Source: Zoogloeaceae bacterium
GTDB taxonomy: Bacteria > Pseudomonadota > Gammaproteobacteria > Burkholderiales > Rhodocyclaceae
Length of the DNA stretch: 49,335 bases
Reading direction: 5' to 3'
Assembly: GCA_031258715.1 (NCBI GenBank)
Contig: JAIRMN010000127.1
Location: 1 to 49,335 of the forward strand
A program made the position numbers and the translations under genes. How positions within the stretch are numbered: position 1 is the stretch's first letter; each line of letters opens with the position of its first letter. The notes under the pieces were generated by a model. The model saw only the letters and a program-made list of their open reading frames with translations. It did not search any database and was not told the origin of the DNA. Positions 6,055 through 14,115 of this stretch are shown here, in pieces.

Positions 6055-7738
6055 TTCCGACCCTCCATTCCGTTGATATTTCCCCGTCATTTCCTGCCAG
6101 GCTGCGACAGTTATTGACAGAACTCCAAGGGGCGGAAATCTCCGATTTCCGCCCTACTGAACCCGCGCCGCGCGTCCGTATTTCATACCGGTCGCGCCGC
6201 GAGGGAAAAGCCCTTTTTCCGTCCATTACCCCGAAAACGCCCTCCGCCGCCTCGTCCCCGTACTGTGTCGGGTTTGCGGGGTACGCCGCGCCGCGCAGGT
6301 AATCCCAGCGTTCGCCGCGCCGTGTCCGGGCGACGCGAATCTGCATGTCCTTTCGCCGCCGCGCCGCTCCGCCCATTGCTTGCGTGAAGGCGCACCAATC
6401 GCCGGAATCCGCCGCCGCCCGCGCCGCCGCCATCGCGTCTGAATGCGCTTCGTCCGCTTCCATCCGCCGCAATTCGCGCCATACCCCGACCGGCGGTCCT
6501 CCAAACTGCTGGAATTGCCGGATTCTCCATGTCGCCGCCCACGCCTCCACGCGCATGGAACCCGTCACGCCATCGCGCCCCGATTCAAAATCCAATTGCA
6601 CCGCGAACCCATCGATATTCTTGCTGACGTACTTCGCCACATAACCCGCCGCGCTGCCCCGGCTGTAGTCAATATCCACGCATTCCATACGGTTTTCCGC
6701 CGCGCCCGGCTCGTCTCCGTCTTCCAAAAGCGCATAGTGGCGGAAGATTTCCACGAACCGCTTTTCCTGCGCCCTTGGAACGAAGACCATCAGATGCCAA
6801 TGCGGCGTCCCGTCATGGTGCGGCTCCGCGATGCGGAATCCATAGGGCGTGACGCCTTCCTTTTCGAGTTTCTTGTGGATGTTGCCCCATACCATGCATA
6901 GATATTTCTGCGCCGCCTTTGGCGTCTTGCCGTTCCATTTTGGGTTTGCTTCTGGATTTCCATCCGCCGTCCGCATCCGATGGTATGCGGACGGACATGT
7001 AAGCGTCATGAACTTCGCGGCGTCTCCCTCGATTTTGGCGAAGTGCTCGAAACCGGCTATTCTCGTCATGAGTTCGCCGCGCCTGATTCTCGGATTCGCC
7101 ACAGACCGCGCGACAATTTCCGCCATGACGCAGGATTCGCCCGTATCCATGTTTATGGCTTCCATCGCTTCCAGCGCGGCTGCGTTGTTGCGCCGCTGCG
7201 CCATTCGGCGGCGTACGCTTGAATCCGAGGCGTAAGGCTGCGCCCTGACATGCACCTTGCAAAGTTCAATCGCCATTGATTCAATGGCGCGGCACTGCGT
7301 CCCACGCAGCTTTTTTAGCCACCACCGGCCGCACGTCATGCGCCGTATTGCCGGGCGGTCTTCGATTTCGCGCCCCGGCGCGTCAATCCCGTATCTCCCT
7401 GCAAACCGCGCCAAATCGCCGCGAACCGCCGCAACATCACTGCAATTGGATATAGAGGCGATGAAATCCATCGCTTCCATTGCCATTTTTTTTGCGAACA
7501 CCCTAAGTTCGACATCCGATGCATTGAGCGGTATGCGGATTTTTTCGGACTTCTCCGTCATGTCGGCTAGCCATCGGTTCGCCTCGTATTCGCCCGCCGT
7601 GATGCGCCCCGAGCCCGGCGTCATCGCCCGGGCCAACGCGACCTTACGCGCCCATTCCCGCTCTATTTCGCCTGCGAACGAATCCGGAACGACCGCCAGC
7701 CGTTCCCGCGCGAAGGCTTCATCGCTTACGTACCGCAT
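5888..7738 (-). CDS. Rolling-circle replication initiator, P2 gpA-type HUH endonuclease
   Basis: 616 aa. The three motifs of the phage replication gene A family are present: FMTLTCPS (243-250), the metal-binding HUH histidines in TPHWHLMVF (His313, His315), and GYVAKYVSKN (366-374) with two candidate nicking tyrosines, Tyr366 and Tyr370. It would nick one strand at the origin, stay covalently attached and re-ligate after a round of synthesis. The family's usual ending (SAPWSSVNNC, about 535-544) is followed by 70 unusual residues that read through the next gene, so the stop may have moved. It starts 3 bases after the upstream stop; the ribosome-binding site is weak, suggesting coupling. Confidence 0.85.
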   Translation of the reverse strand: MRYVSDEAFARERLAVVPDSFAGEIEREWARKVALARAMTPGSGRITAGEYEANRWLADMTEKSEKIRIPLNASDVELRVFAKKMAMEAMDFIASISNCSDVAAVRGDLARFAGRYGIDAPGREIEDRPAIRRMTCGRWWLKKLRGTQCRAIESMAIELCKVHVRAQPYASDSSVRRRMAQRRNNAAALEAMEAINMDTGESCVMAEIVARSVANPRIRRGELMTRIAGFEHFAKIEGDAAKFMTLTCPSAYHRMRTADGNPEANPKWNGKTPKAAQKYLCMVWGNIHKKLEKEGVTPYGFRIAEPHHDGTPHWHLMVFVPRAQEKRFVEIFRHYALLEDGDEPGAAENRMECVDIDYSRGSAAGYVAKYVSKNIDGFAVQLDFESGRDGVTGSMRVEAWAATWRIRQFQQFGGPPVGVWRELRRMEADEAHSDAMAAARAAADSGDWCAFTQAMGGAARRRKDMQIRVARTRRGERWDYLRGAAYPANPTQYGDEAAEGVFGVMDGKRAFPSRRDRYEIRTRGAGSVGRKSEISAPWSSVNNCRSLAGNDGEISTEWRVGNDEGKGKTHRIDGFCNTGLAPGIGHHAGSCQSDSGGIHPSFGFRDRCGSVCHETG

Positions 7739-7741
7739 GGC

Positions 7742-8062
7742 CTAGTCCGTGATTCCGATGCGCAGGGCTTCGCGGATACGCTCAATCTCGACGCCTATCT
7801 TTTCCACTTTCACGCGCACCTTGACCCTGTAATCCGTTGGGATTTCCGAGTAAGCGCATCGCGCCATCTCGTCGAGCGACCCATCCGTCAGGCATTCTCT
7901 CAACGCCGCTCCGATAATCCATCGGCGCGTAGAATATTTGAGCCTTGCCCATCGCTTGTTCCACTCAGATATATAATCCGGCATGGTTTCCGCGCCCTCT
8001 GCCAGCATGGTCAAAATCCCCGCCATGCGTTTCTTGTGCCGCTGTTTTTCTTCGTTTGTCAT
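7742..8062 (-). CDS. Basic helical protein, first gene of the provirus early operon
   Basis: 106 aa, rich in Arg/Lys and Glu and predicted mainly helical (MTNEEKQRHKKRMAGILTML at the start, VEIERIREALRIG at the end). GGAGATGA precedes the ATG. It is the first gene of the minus-strand operon, opposite the repressor gene, and is followed by rep. Its position is typical of a Cro-like or replication accessory protein. I see no clear helix-turn-helix, so the function is open. Confidence 0.6.
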   Translation of the reverse strand: MTNEEKQRHKKRMAGILTMLAEGAETMPDYISEWNKRWARLKYSTRRWIIGAALRECLTDGSLDEMARCAYSEIPTDYRVKVRVKVEKIGVEIERIREALRIGITD

Positions 8063-8102
8063 TTCTCATCTCCACGTTGTCACATCCCCCCGCGTTTGGT
8101 CT

Positions 8103-8162
8103 TGTCAGACCCCGCCCGGCGCGAACGTGGAGAGACACTCCGGGCGGTTTTTGTGTCTGACA
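8103..8162. promoter_or_regulatory. Nested palindrome in the divergent control region
   Basis: Outer arms TGTCAGAC (8103-8110) and GTCTGACA (8155-8162) enclose inner arms CCGCCCGG (8112-8119) and CCGGGCGG (8140-8147), the latter followed by TTTTT. Further TTGTCA-like words lie around it. It sits between the repressor gene and the early operon, so it is a candidate operator, terminator or single-strand origin. Confidence 0.55.
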
Positions 8163-8169
8163 TGGACAA

Positions 8170-8197
8170 TGTTTAACTCCATAAAACTTACTGTCAA
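8170..8197 (-). promoter_or_regulatory. Candidate early promoter of the rep operon
   Basis: On the minus strand a consensus -35 TTGACA (8197-8192) is followed after 16 bases by TAAACA, a poor -10. Direction and position fit the early operon starting at 8062; the nested palindrome lies downstream in its leader. Confidence 0.4.
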
Positions 8198-8210
8198 GCC
8201 CCGTCCAACG

Positions 8211-8239
8211 TTGAAAGTTTTAAATCTTTGTTTTATAAA
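8211..8239 (+). promoter_or_regulatory. Promoter of the repressor gene
   Basis: TTGAAA (8211-8216), 17-base spacer, TATAAA (8234-8239). The AGGAGGGA ribosome-binding site (8246-8253) follows directly, so the leader would be short. Seen by eye; matches the sigma-70 pattern well. Confidence 0.65.
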
Positions 8240-8260
8240 GAAACCAGGAGGGACAACACC

Positions 8261-8629
8261 ATGACCAACACGCAAGCATATCTTGAAGCACTGAAAGCCC
8301 GTAACGGCGGAATTTCTGACTACCGCGCATCCATAAATTTGGGCGTTACGCGCTCAACTGTCAGTTTATGGAAAAGCGGCAGGACATCCATGTCAATGTC
8401 ACAAGCCGAAAAGGTAGCGGAAGCCCTTGACCTTGACCCTGACATTGTCATCCTTGAGACACAATTAGACCGGTGCAAATCCCCTGAGGAATCCGCCGTA
8501 TGGAAGCGGATTTTAAAGCGCCTGTCATCCGCATCCGCCGCCGCGCTCGCCGCGCTGTTCCTGATTCTCCCAACCCCCGCCCCCGCCGCCCCCGCCAGCC
8601 AACCCGCGCAAGGAATTTGTATTATGTAA
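8261..8629 (+). CDS. HTH repressor with hydrophobic C-terminal tail
   Basis: 122 aa. The ATG at 8261 follows AGGAGGGA at 7 bases; the track's 8228 start is a TTG inside the promoter. Residues 5-68 are a helix-turn-helix domain of the small-phage type (ISDYRASINLGVTRSTVSLWKSGRTSMS, then AEKVAEALDLDP), as in DUF3693-like regulators of filamentous phages. A charged linker (RCKSPEESAVWKRILKRL) leads to a hydrophobic segment SAAALAALFLILP and a Pro/Ala-rich end. It is the only plus-strand provirus gene, opposite the early operon, so a lysogeny repressor is likely. The tail may anchor it to the membrane. Its last codons and stop form the dif-like site. Confidence 0.75.
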   Translation: MTNTQAYLEALKARNGGISDYRASINLGVTRSTVSLWKSGRTSMSMSQAEKVAEALDLDPDIVILETQLDRCKSPEESAVWKRILKRLSSASAAALAALFLILPTPAPAAPASQPAQGICIM

Positions 8630-8632
8630 AAT
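8605..8632 (+). other. dif-like site, probable Xer attachment junction
   Basis: TTATGTAAAAT (8622-8632) differs at one position from the XerD arm of bacterial dif (TTATGTTAAAT). It is preceded by a six-base centre TTTGTA and a poor XerC arm CGCGCAAGGAA. Degenerate XerC arms are usual in phages that exploit XerCD. It coincides with the end of the last provirus gene and lies 22 bases before mfd. The second copy needed for proof would be outside the window. Confidence 0.5.
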
Positions 8633-8654
8633 TACGAACATTCCGGAACAAAAA

Positions 8655-11600
8655 GTGTCCACTGCTAACAAAAGCTTTTTTGTCGATCCGCCGTTGCCGC
8701 TTTCCGGTCATCGGCTGGACTGGCCGCTGCTTTCCGGCAGTCAGGACGCCTTGTGGCTGTCGCGGGTGGCGCAGATTGATGAGGGGCATTTGCTGGTCGT
8801 CGTCACGGCCAGCACGCAGGACGCGCAGCGTTTGCAAGCGGAAATCCTCTGGTTCGCGCCGAATCTGGACGCACGGCTTCTGCCGGATTGGGAGACCCTG
8901 CCTTACGACAGTTTTTCGCCGCACCCCGATCTGGTTTCCGAGCGTCTCTCCACGTTGTGGGCGGTGTGGCAAGGAAAATGCCGGATATTGCTGGTTCCTG
9001 CCCCCATCGCGCTCTACCGCCTGCCGCCGCCCGCATTTCTGGCGGCCTATTCCTTTGTCTTTGGCCGGGGCGAAAAGCTGGATGCGGAACGGTTTCGCGC
9101 CCAAGTGACGCTGGCGGGCTATCAACACGTCACCCAGGTGGCCTTGCCGGGCGAGTATTCGATTCGCGGCGGTATCATCGACCTGTTCCCCATGGGATCA
9201 CCCCTGCCCTACCGGATCGATCTGTTCGACGACGAAATCGAAACCCTTCGCGCCTTTGACGTGGATACGCAGCGCACGCTTTATCCGGTGGAGGAAATCC
9301 GCCTTCTGCCTGCGCGGGAATTTCCCATGAACGAAGCGGGACGCGCCTGTTTTCGCCGGAAATTCCGCGAGACCTTCGAAGGCGATTCGGCGAAGGCGCA
9401 GGTCTACAAGGATATTTCTTCAGGCATGGCCACGGCGGGCATCGAGTATTACCTGCCGCTCTTCTTCGAGGAAACCGCCACGCTGTTCGATTACCTCTCG
9501 AACCCGAGCTTCGTCCTGCATGGCAACGTTTCCGGCGCGTTGGCGGATTTCTGGCGCGAGACGCGTGCGCGCTACGCCATGCTGTTTTCGGGCGATAGGA
9601 CGAGACCCTTGCTTGAGCCGCAGGCGCTCTTTCTTTCCGAAGAAGATTTTTTCCTTGCCATCAAGGGCTGCGCGCGCATCCAGATTCCGCCCCGTCCTGA
9701 CGCGCCGGTCGCCGATATTGCCATCGATCGGCGCGCCAAAGACCCGCTCATGGCCCTAAAGCGGTTCATGGCGGATTTTGCGGGGCGCGTCCTCCTGTTG
9801 GCGGAATCGCCGGGACGTCTGGAAACGCTGGCGCAGATGCTGGCCGAACACGGCCTGAAACCCGCTTCCGCCACCAGCCTCGCGGATTTCCTGGCGGGCG
9901 CGGACGCATTCGCCCTGGGCGTTTCGCCCCTCTATTCGGGGTTGTTGCTGGAAAACCGGCTGGCGTTCCTTACCGAATATGAGCTTTACGCGGACAATGC
10001 CCAGAACTTACGGAAAACACGCGCGAAAAAGGCGAGCCTGGACAACTGGCTGAAAGACCTGACCGAATTGAAGGCGGGCGACCCGGTGGTCCATGAATGC
10101 CACGGCATTGGCCGCTATATGGGGCTGGCGCACATGGATTTGGGCGAAGGGACGCAGGAATTCCTGCAAATCCACTATGCGGGGGATGCCCGGTTGTTCG
10201 TGCCCGTCTCCCAATTGCGCGTCATTTCCCGTTATTCCGGCGCGGATTCGGAACACGCGCCGCTCCATGTCCTGGGTTCCGGCCAGTGGGAAAAGGCGAA
10301 GAAGAAGGCGGCGCGCCAGGCGCGGGACGCCGCCGCCGAATTGCTCGCCCTCTACGCCCGCCGCGCCGCGCGCCAGGGACACGCCTTTTCGTTTTCAGAA
10401 CACGATTATCGCGCTTTTGCCGAAGGCTTCGGCTTCGAGGAAACGCCGGATCAGTCCGCTGCCATCGCTGCCGTGCTGGAAGACATGCAGTCTGGCAAAC
10501 CCATGGATCGCCTGGTGTGCGGCGACGTGGGCTTCGGAAAGACCGAGGTCGCCCTGCGCGCGGCCTTTTGCGCGGTGGCGGGCGGCAAGCAGGTGGCGGT
10601 GCTCTGTCCGACGACGCTCTTGTGCGAACAGCATTACCAGACCTTTGCCAACCGTTTCGCTGGCTGGCCGATTACCGTGGCGGAATTTTCCCGTTTCAGG
10701 ACGGCAAAGGAAAGCGCCCATGTCCTGGGCGCCTTGGCGGAGGGCAAAATCGACATCGTCATCGGCACACACAAGCTGATCGCTCAGACGGTGGCATTCG
10801 CCCGCCTGGGACTGGTGGTAATCGACGAGGAACATCGTTTTGGCGTGCGCCAGAAAGAACTTTTAAGAGCCTTGCGCGCCAATGTGGATGTGCTGACGCT
10901 CACCGCCACGCCCATTCCGCGCACGCTGGCGATGAGTCTCGAAGGCCTGCGCGATTTTTCTGTCATCGCCACCGCGCCCGAAAAGCGCCTGTCCATCAAG
11001 ACCTTTGTTTCTCGTTTTTCCAATGGCCTCATCCGCGAGGCCGCGCTCCGGGAACTGAAGCGCGGCGGACAGGTGTATTTTCTGCACAATGAAGTGAAGA
11101 CCATCGAAACCCTGCGCGAAAAGCTGGAAAAACTGCTGCCCGAAGCCCGTATCGTCGTGGGACACGGACAAATGAACGAGCGCGAACTGGAGCGCGTGAT
11201 GCGCGATTTCGTTGCCCGGCGCGCCAACCTGCTCCTGTGCACCACCATCGTCGAGACCGGCATCGACAATCCTCATGCCAACACCATCATCATCAACCGG
11301 GCGGAAAAGCTTGGCCTGGCGCAGTTGCACCAGTTGCGTGGCCGGGTCGGGCGCTCGCACCACCAGGCTTACGCTTACTTGTTGACGGAGGATGAAAGAG
11401 GCATGAAGCGGGAAGCGCGGCAGCGTCTGGAGGCCATCCAGTCGATGGAGGCGCTGGGTTCCGGCTTTTATCTGGCGATGCACGATCTGGAGATTCGCGG
11501 CGCGGGCGAAGTGCTGGGCGAACACCAGTCGGGCGAAATCCAGGAAATCGGCTTCAATCTCTTTGCCGAGATGCTGGAACGCGCGGTTTCGGCCTTGCGC

Positions 11601-12095
11601 GCGGGCAAGATTCCGGATGAGGAGGAATTGACCCGCCCTGCCCGTCTTGCCACGGAAATCAACCTGCGCCTCCCTGCCCTTCTGCCGGACGCCTACTGCC
11701 CGGATGTTTGCGAACGGTTGAGCCTTTACAAACGCCTGAGCGAGAGCGGCGCGGATGAGGCAATCGACGCCCTGCAGGAAGAACTGATCGACCGTTTTGG
11801 CCACCTGCCGCCGCAAGGCGAGACACTGATCGCCGTCCATCGCCTGCGCCTTTTTTTGCAACCTTACGGGGTACGCAAGCTGGATGCCGATGGCGATCGC
11901 GTCCTTGTCACCTTTGACCCGGAACTCGCGCGTTCAGCGCCGATCGATCCCGTGAGGATTGTCGTGTTGGCGCAACAGGACAGGAATTACCGGCTGGCCG
12001 GACCGGATCGGCTCGCGTTTTCATGCCACATGCCGGGTTTGCGCGAGAAGGTGGCGGCGGTTCGGACGATGTTCGAGCAACTGACGCACACGTAA
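8655..12095 (+). CDS. mfd: Transcription-repair coupling factor
   Basis: 1146 aa, full family length. It removes RNA polymerase stalled at DNA lesions and recruits UvrA. The N-terminal UvrB-like part (1-350) is followed by the RNA-polymerase-interacting domain (DPVVHECHGIGRYMGL, about 478). The translocase motor has Walker A GDVGFGKTE (about 622), DEEH box VVIDEEHRFGV, TATPIPRTL and the motif VI HQLRGRVGRSH. The C-terminal TRCF domain is present. The GTG start at 8655 lacks a good ribosome-binding site. The provirus junction lies immediately upstream, so the native promoter may have been displaced. No operon partner is visible; a terminator follows at once. Confidence 0.95.
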   Translation: MSTANKSFFVDPPLPLSGHRLDWPLLSGSQDALWLSRVAQIDEGHLLVVVTASTQDAQRLQAEILWFAPNLDARLLPDWETLPYDSFSPHPDLVSERLSTLWAVWQGKCRILLVPAPIALYRLPPPAFLAAYSFVFGRGEKLDAERFRAQVTLAGYQHVTQVALPGEYSIRGGIIDLFPMGSPLPYRIDLFDDEIETLRAFDVDTQRTLYPVEEIRLLPAREFPMNEAGRACFRRKFRETFEGDSAKAQVYKDISSGMATAGIEYYLPLFFEETATLFDYLSNPSFVLHGNVSGALADFWRETRARYAMLFSGDRTRPLLEPQALFLSEEDFFLAIKGCARIQIPPRPDAPVADIAIDRRAKDPLMALKRFMADFAGRVLLLAESPGRLETLAQMLAEHGLKPASATSLADFLAGADAFALGVSPLYSGLLLENRLAFLTEYELYADNAQNLRKTRAKKASLDNWLKDLTELKAGDPVVHECHGIGRYMGLAHMDLGEGTQEFLQIHYAGDARLFVPVSQLRVISRYSGADSEHAPLHVLGSGQWEKAKKKAARQARDAAAELLALYARRAARQGHAFSFSEHDYRAFAEGFGFEETPDQSAAIAAVLEDMQSGKPMDRLVCGDVGFGKTEVALRAAFCAVAGGKQVAVLCPTTLLCEQHYQTFANRFAGWPITVAEFSRFRTAKESAHVLGALAEGKIDIVIGTHKLIAQTVAFARLGLVVIDEEHRFGVRQKELLRALRANVDVLTLTATPIPRTLAMSLEGLRDFSVIATAPEKRLSIKTFVSRFSNGLIREAALRELKRGGQVYFLHNEVKTIETLREKLEKLLPEARIVVGHGQMNERELERVMRDFVARRANLLLCTTIVETGIDNPHANTIIINRAEKLGLAQLHQLRGRVGRSHHQAYAYLLTEDERGMKREARQRLEAIQSMEALGSGFYLAMHDLEIRGAGEVLGEHQSGEIQEIGFNLFAEMLERAVSALRAGKIPDEEELTRPARLATEINLRLPALLPDAYCPDVCERLSLYKRLSESGADEAIDALQEELIDRFGHLPPQGETLIAVHRLRLFLQPYGVRKLDADGDRVLVTFDPELARSAPIDPVRIVVLAQQDRNYRLAGPDRLAFSCHMPGLREKVAAVRTMFEQLTHT

Positions 12096-12114
12096 TCGTG
12101 TGCGTAAAATTTTT
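12084..12114 (+). terminator. mfd terminator overlapping the stop codon
   Basis: ACGCACACG / CGTGTGCGT is a perfect 9-bp stem with loop TAAT, then AAAATTTTT. The TAA stop of mfd lies in the loop, so the hairpin includes the last codons. Confidence 0.75.
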
Positions 12115-12179
12115 GCCCGTCCGCCACGCGAACAGGATAAAATCGGGCGCTTTCAGCCTTTCCTGTACCCCAGTGTCCC

Positions 12180-13274
12180 ATGCATTCCCTGCATTCTGAA
12201 AAACTCGAAAACATCAACGTCGCGGCGTTCGACACCATGCCGACGCCGCGCGAGCTGCACAAGCGGCTCCCCATCAGCGACCCGGCTAGAGCAACGGTCA
12301 GTTCGGCGCGCAAGGCGCTGAACGCCATCCTGGATCGCCAGGATCGCCGCCTCTTCGCGGTGGTCGGCCCCTGTTCCATCCATGATCCGGTAGCGGGGCT
12401 GGATTACGCCCGCCGCTTGAAGGCGCTGGCCGACGAGGTTGCCGACACGCTTTTCATCATCATGCGCGTGTATTTCGAAAAGCCACGCACCACCGTGGGC
12501 TGGAAGGGCTACATCAACGACCCGGACATGGACGATTCCTTTCGCGTCGATGTGGGCATGGAAAAGGCGCGTGATTTCCTACTACAGGTCAATAGCCTGG
12601 GACTGCCCACGGGCACAGAGGCGCTCGACCCCACGTCGCCGCAATACCTGGGCGATCTGATTACCTGGAACGCCATTGGCGCGCGCACCACGGAATCCCA
12701 GACGCACCGCGAGATGTCTTCCGGTCTTTCCACGCCCGTAGGGTTCAAGAACGGCACGAGCGGCGATCTGGGTGTTGCGGTGAATGCCATTCTTTCGGCT
12801 TCCCGTCCGCATTCCTTCCTGGGCATGGATACGGATGGGCGCGTCGCCATCGTGCGCACGACCGGCAATCCCTATGGCCATATGGTCCTGCGCGGCGGCG
12901 ACGGCAAGCCCAATTACGATACCGTCTCCATCACGCTGGCGGAAGAAGCCCTTCAAAAGGCCGGGCTGCCCGCCAACCTGGTGGTCGATTGCTCGCATGC
13001 CAACAGCTTCAAAAAGCCGGAAATGCAGCCTCTGGTGCTCGCCGACGTGACGAACCAGATTCGCGCGGGCAACCGGTCTATCATCGGCGTCATGATCGAG
13101 TCCAACATCGAGGCGGGCAGCCAGCCCATTCCCGCCGACCTGAAGCAACTCAGATACGGCTGCTCTGTCACCGACGCCTGCGTGGACTGGGCGACGACGG
13201 AAAAAATGCTGCGCGACGCGGCGGAAGCCTTGTCAGGGATCAAAAGCCAGGGATCGGGAATCGAAAATCCGTGA
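12180..13274 (+). CDS. aroG: 3-deoxy-7-phosphoheptulonate synthase (type I DAHP synthase)
   Basis: 364 aa. It condenses phosphoenolpyruvate and erythrose 4-phosphate, the first step of the shikimate pathway. Active-site segments of the AroF/G/H class are all present: VGPCSIHD, PRTTVGWKG, GFKNGTSGD, LRGGDGKPNY, VDCSHANS, MIESNI and the C-terminal ACVDW. The N-terminal extension (residues 10-45) is the usual feedback-site region; which aromatic amino acid inhibits it cannot be read. The last ten residues (SQGSGIENP) come from a repeated extragenic phrase rather than the family. There is no clear ribosome-binding site at 12180; an internal ATG at 12238 is an alternative. aroG is the usual name, but the isozyme is not certain. 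Confidence 0.9.
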   Translation: MHSLHSEKLENINVAAFDTMPTPRELHKRLPISDPARATVSSARKALNAILDRQDRRLFAVVGPCSIHDPVAGLDYARRLKALADEVADTLFIIMRVYFEKPRTTVGWKGYINDPDMDDSFRVDVGMEKARDFLLQVNSLGLPTGTEALDPTSPQYLGDLITWNAIGARTTESQTHREMSSGLSTPVGFKNGTSGDLGVAVNAILSASRPHSFLGMDTDGRVAIVRTTGNPYGHMVLRGGDGKPNYDTVSITLAEEALQKAGLPANLVVDCSHANSFKKPEMQPLVLADVTNQIRAGNRSIIGVMIESNIEAGSQPIPADLKQLRYGCSVTDACVDWATTEKMLRDAAEALSGIKSQGSGIENP

Positions 13275-13326
13275 TCGGAATGGCGCTTGTCGCACTGGAC
13301 GCGCGGTCTTATTTACTGAAAAGAAG

Positions 13327-14115
13327 ATGACGACACTTGTTCGGTATGGACGGGACGGGGGACGGGCGACAGTCATGCTCAACAACCCCGAAAAGCTGAA
13401 CGCCATCAATTTTGCCATGTGGCGGGAATTGCGCCGGGTCATCGAGGCAGCCTCGGAGGAGGCGGCGGTGCGGTGTGTGGTGCTCTGCGGCGCGGGCGAA
13501 CATTTCGCGGCGGGCGGCGATCTGGAGGAATTCATGACCCTGCGCGCCACGCTGGATCAGGCGCTCGTCTATCACGAGGAAGTGGCCGGCGCGCTCACAG
13601 CCATACGGCATTGCCAGCATCCGACGCTGGCGATGATACGGGGCGCGTGCATTGGCGGCGGACTGGAAATCGCCGCCTGTTGCGACATTCGCGTCTGCGA
13701 CGACACCGCCCGTTTTGGCGCGCCGATCAACAAGCTGGGGTTTTCCATGTATCCGGGCGAAATGTCGGGTTTGCTGAAGGTGTTCGGCCAGGCGGCGGTA
13801 GCGGAAATGCTGTTGGAATCCCGTATCCTGGACGCCAGGGAGGCCGAACGAAAAAACCTGGTCAGCCGCGCCGTGCCGCCTGGTGACCTAGAAGAAGAAA
13901 TCGATTCCGCCGTCCGGCGCATCACGGCGGGCGCGCCCAAAGTCGCCAGTTGGCACAAACACTGGATGCGCCGCCTCGCACACGACGCGCCACTCACCGA
14001 CGACGAAAAAATCGCCGCCTTCGCCTTCCTGGATACCGAGGACTACCGCGAAGGATTACGCGCCTTCATGGAAAAACGCAAGCCGCGCTTTACCGGAGAG
14101 GACGGTTCAGGCTGA
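13327..14115 (+). CDS. Enoyl-CoA hydratase/isomerase (crotonase) family protein
   Basis: 262 aa, normal crotonase length. It has the oxyanion-hole segments HFAAGGDL and ACIGGGLEIAACCD. The glutamate after GGGL (equivalent to Glu144 of rat hydratase) is kept. The position of the second catalytic glutamate (PE in classical hydratases) reads API here, so water addition is doubtful; an isomerase, dehydratase or acyl-CoA-cleaving activity is equally possible. GAAAAGAAG precedes the ATG. It stands between two monocistronic-looking genes, so context does not identify a pathway. Confidence 0.8.
   Translation: MTTLVRYGRDGGRATVMLNNPEKLNAINFAMWRELRRVIEAASEEAAVRCVVLCGAGEHFAAGGDLEEFMTLRATLDQALVYHEEVAGALTAIRHCQHPTLAMIRGACIGGGLEIAACCDIRVCDDTARFGAPINKLGFSMYPGEMSGLLKVFGQAAVAEMLLESRILDAREAERKNLVSRAVPPGDLEEEIDSAVRRITAGAPKVASWHKHWMRRLAHDAPLTDDEKIAAFAFLDTEDYREGLRAFMEKRKPRFTGEDGSG

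Larger units (their letters stand above)
1..8640. mobile_element. Tailless double-jelly-roll provirus (PM2/corticovirus-like), right part
   Basis: Contiguous block of phage-type genes: double-jelly-roll capsid protein, short packaging ATPase, HUH replication protein, many one-TM small proteins and a divergent HTH repressor. No terminase, portal, tape-measure or tail gene is visible. All genes except the repressor are on the minus strand, and many overlap by ATGA or TGATG. The right boundary is placed at the dif-like sequence ending near 8632, just before mfd. The left boundary is outside the window, since a phage gene runs off the left edge. No integrase is seen in this part, so Xer-dependent integration is the likely route. 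The capsid/ATPase combination is known from corticoviruses and related proviruses; whether this is a described group cannot be judged here. Confidence 0.85.

Noticed and set aside
10863-11861. 332-aa minus-strand ORF within mfd
   Set aside because: Shadow of the helicase domain coding sequence.
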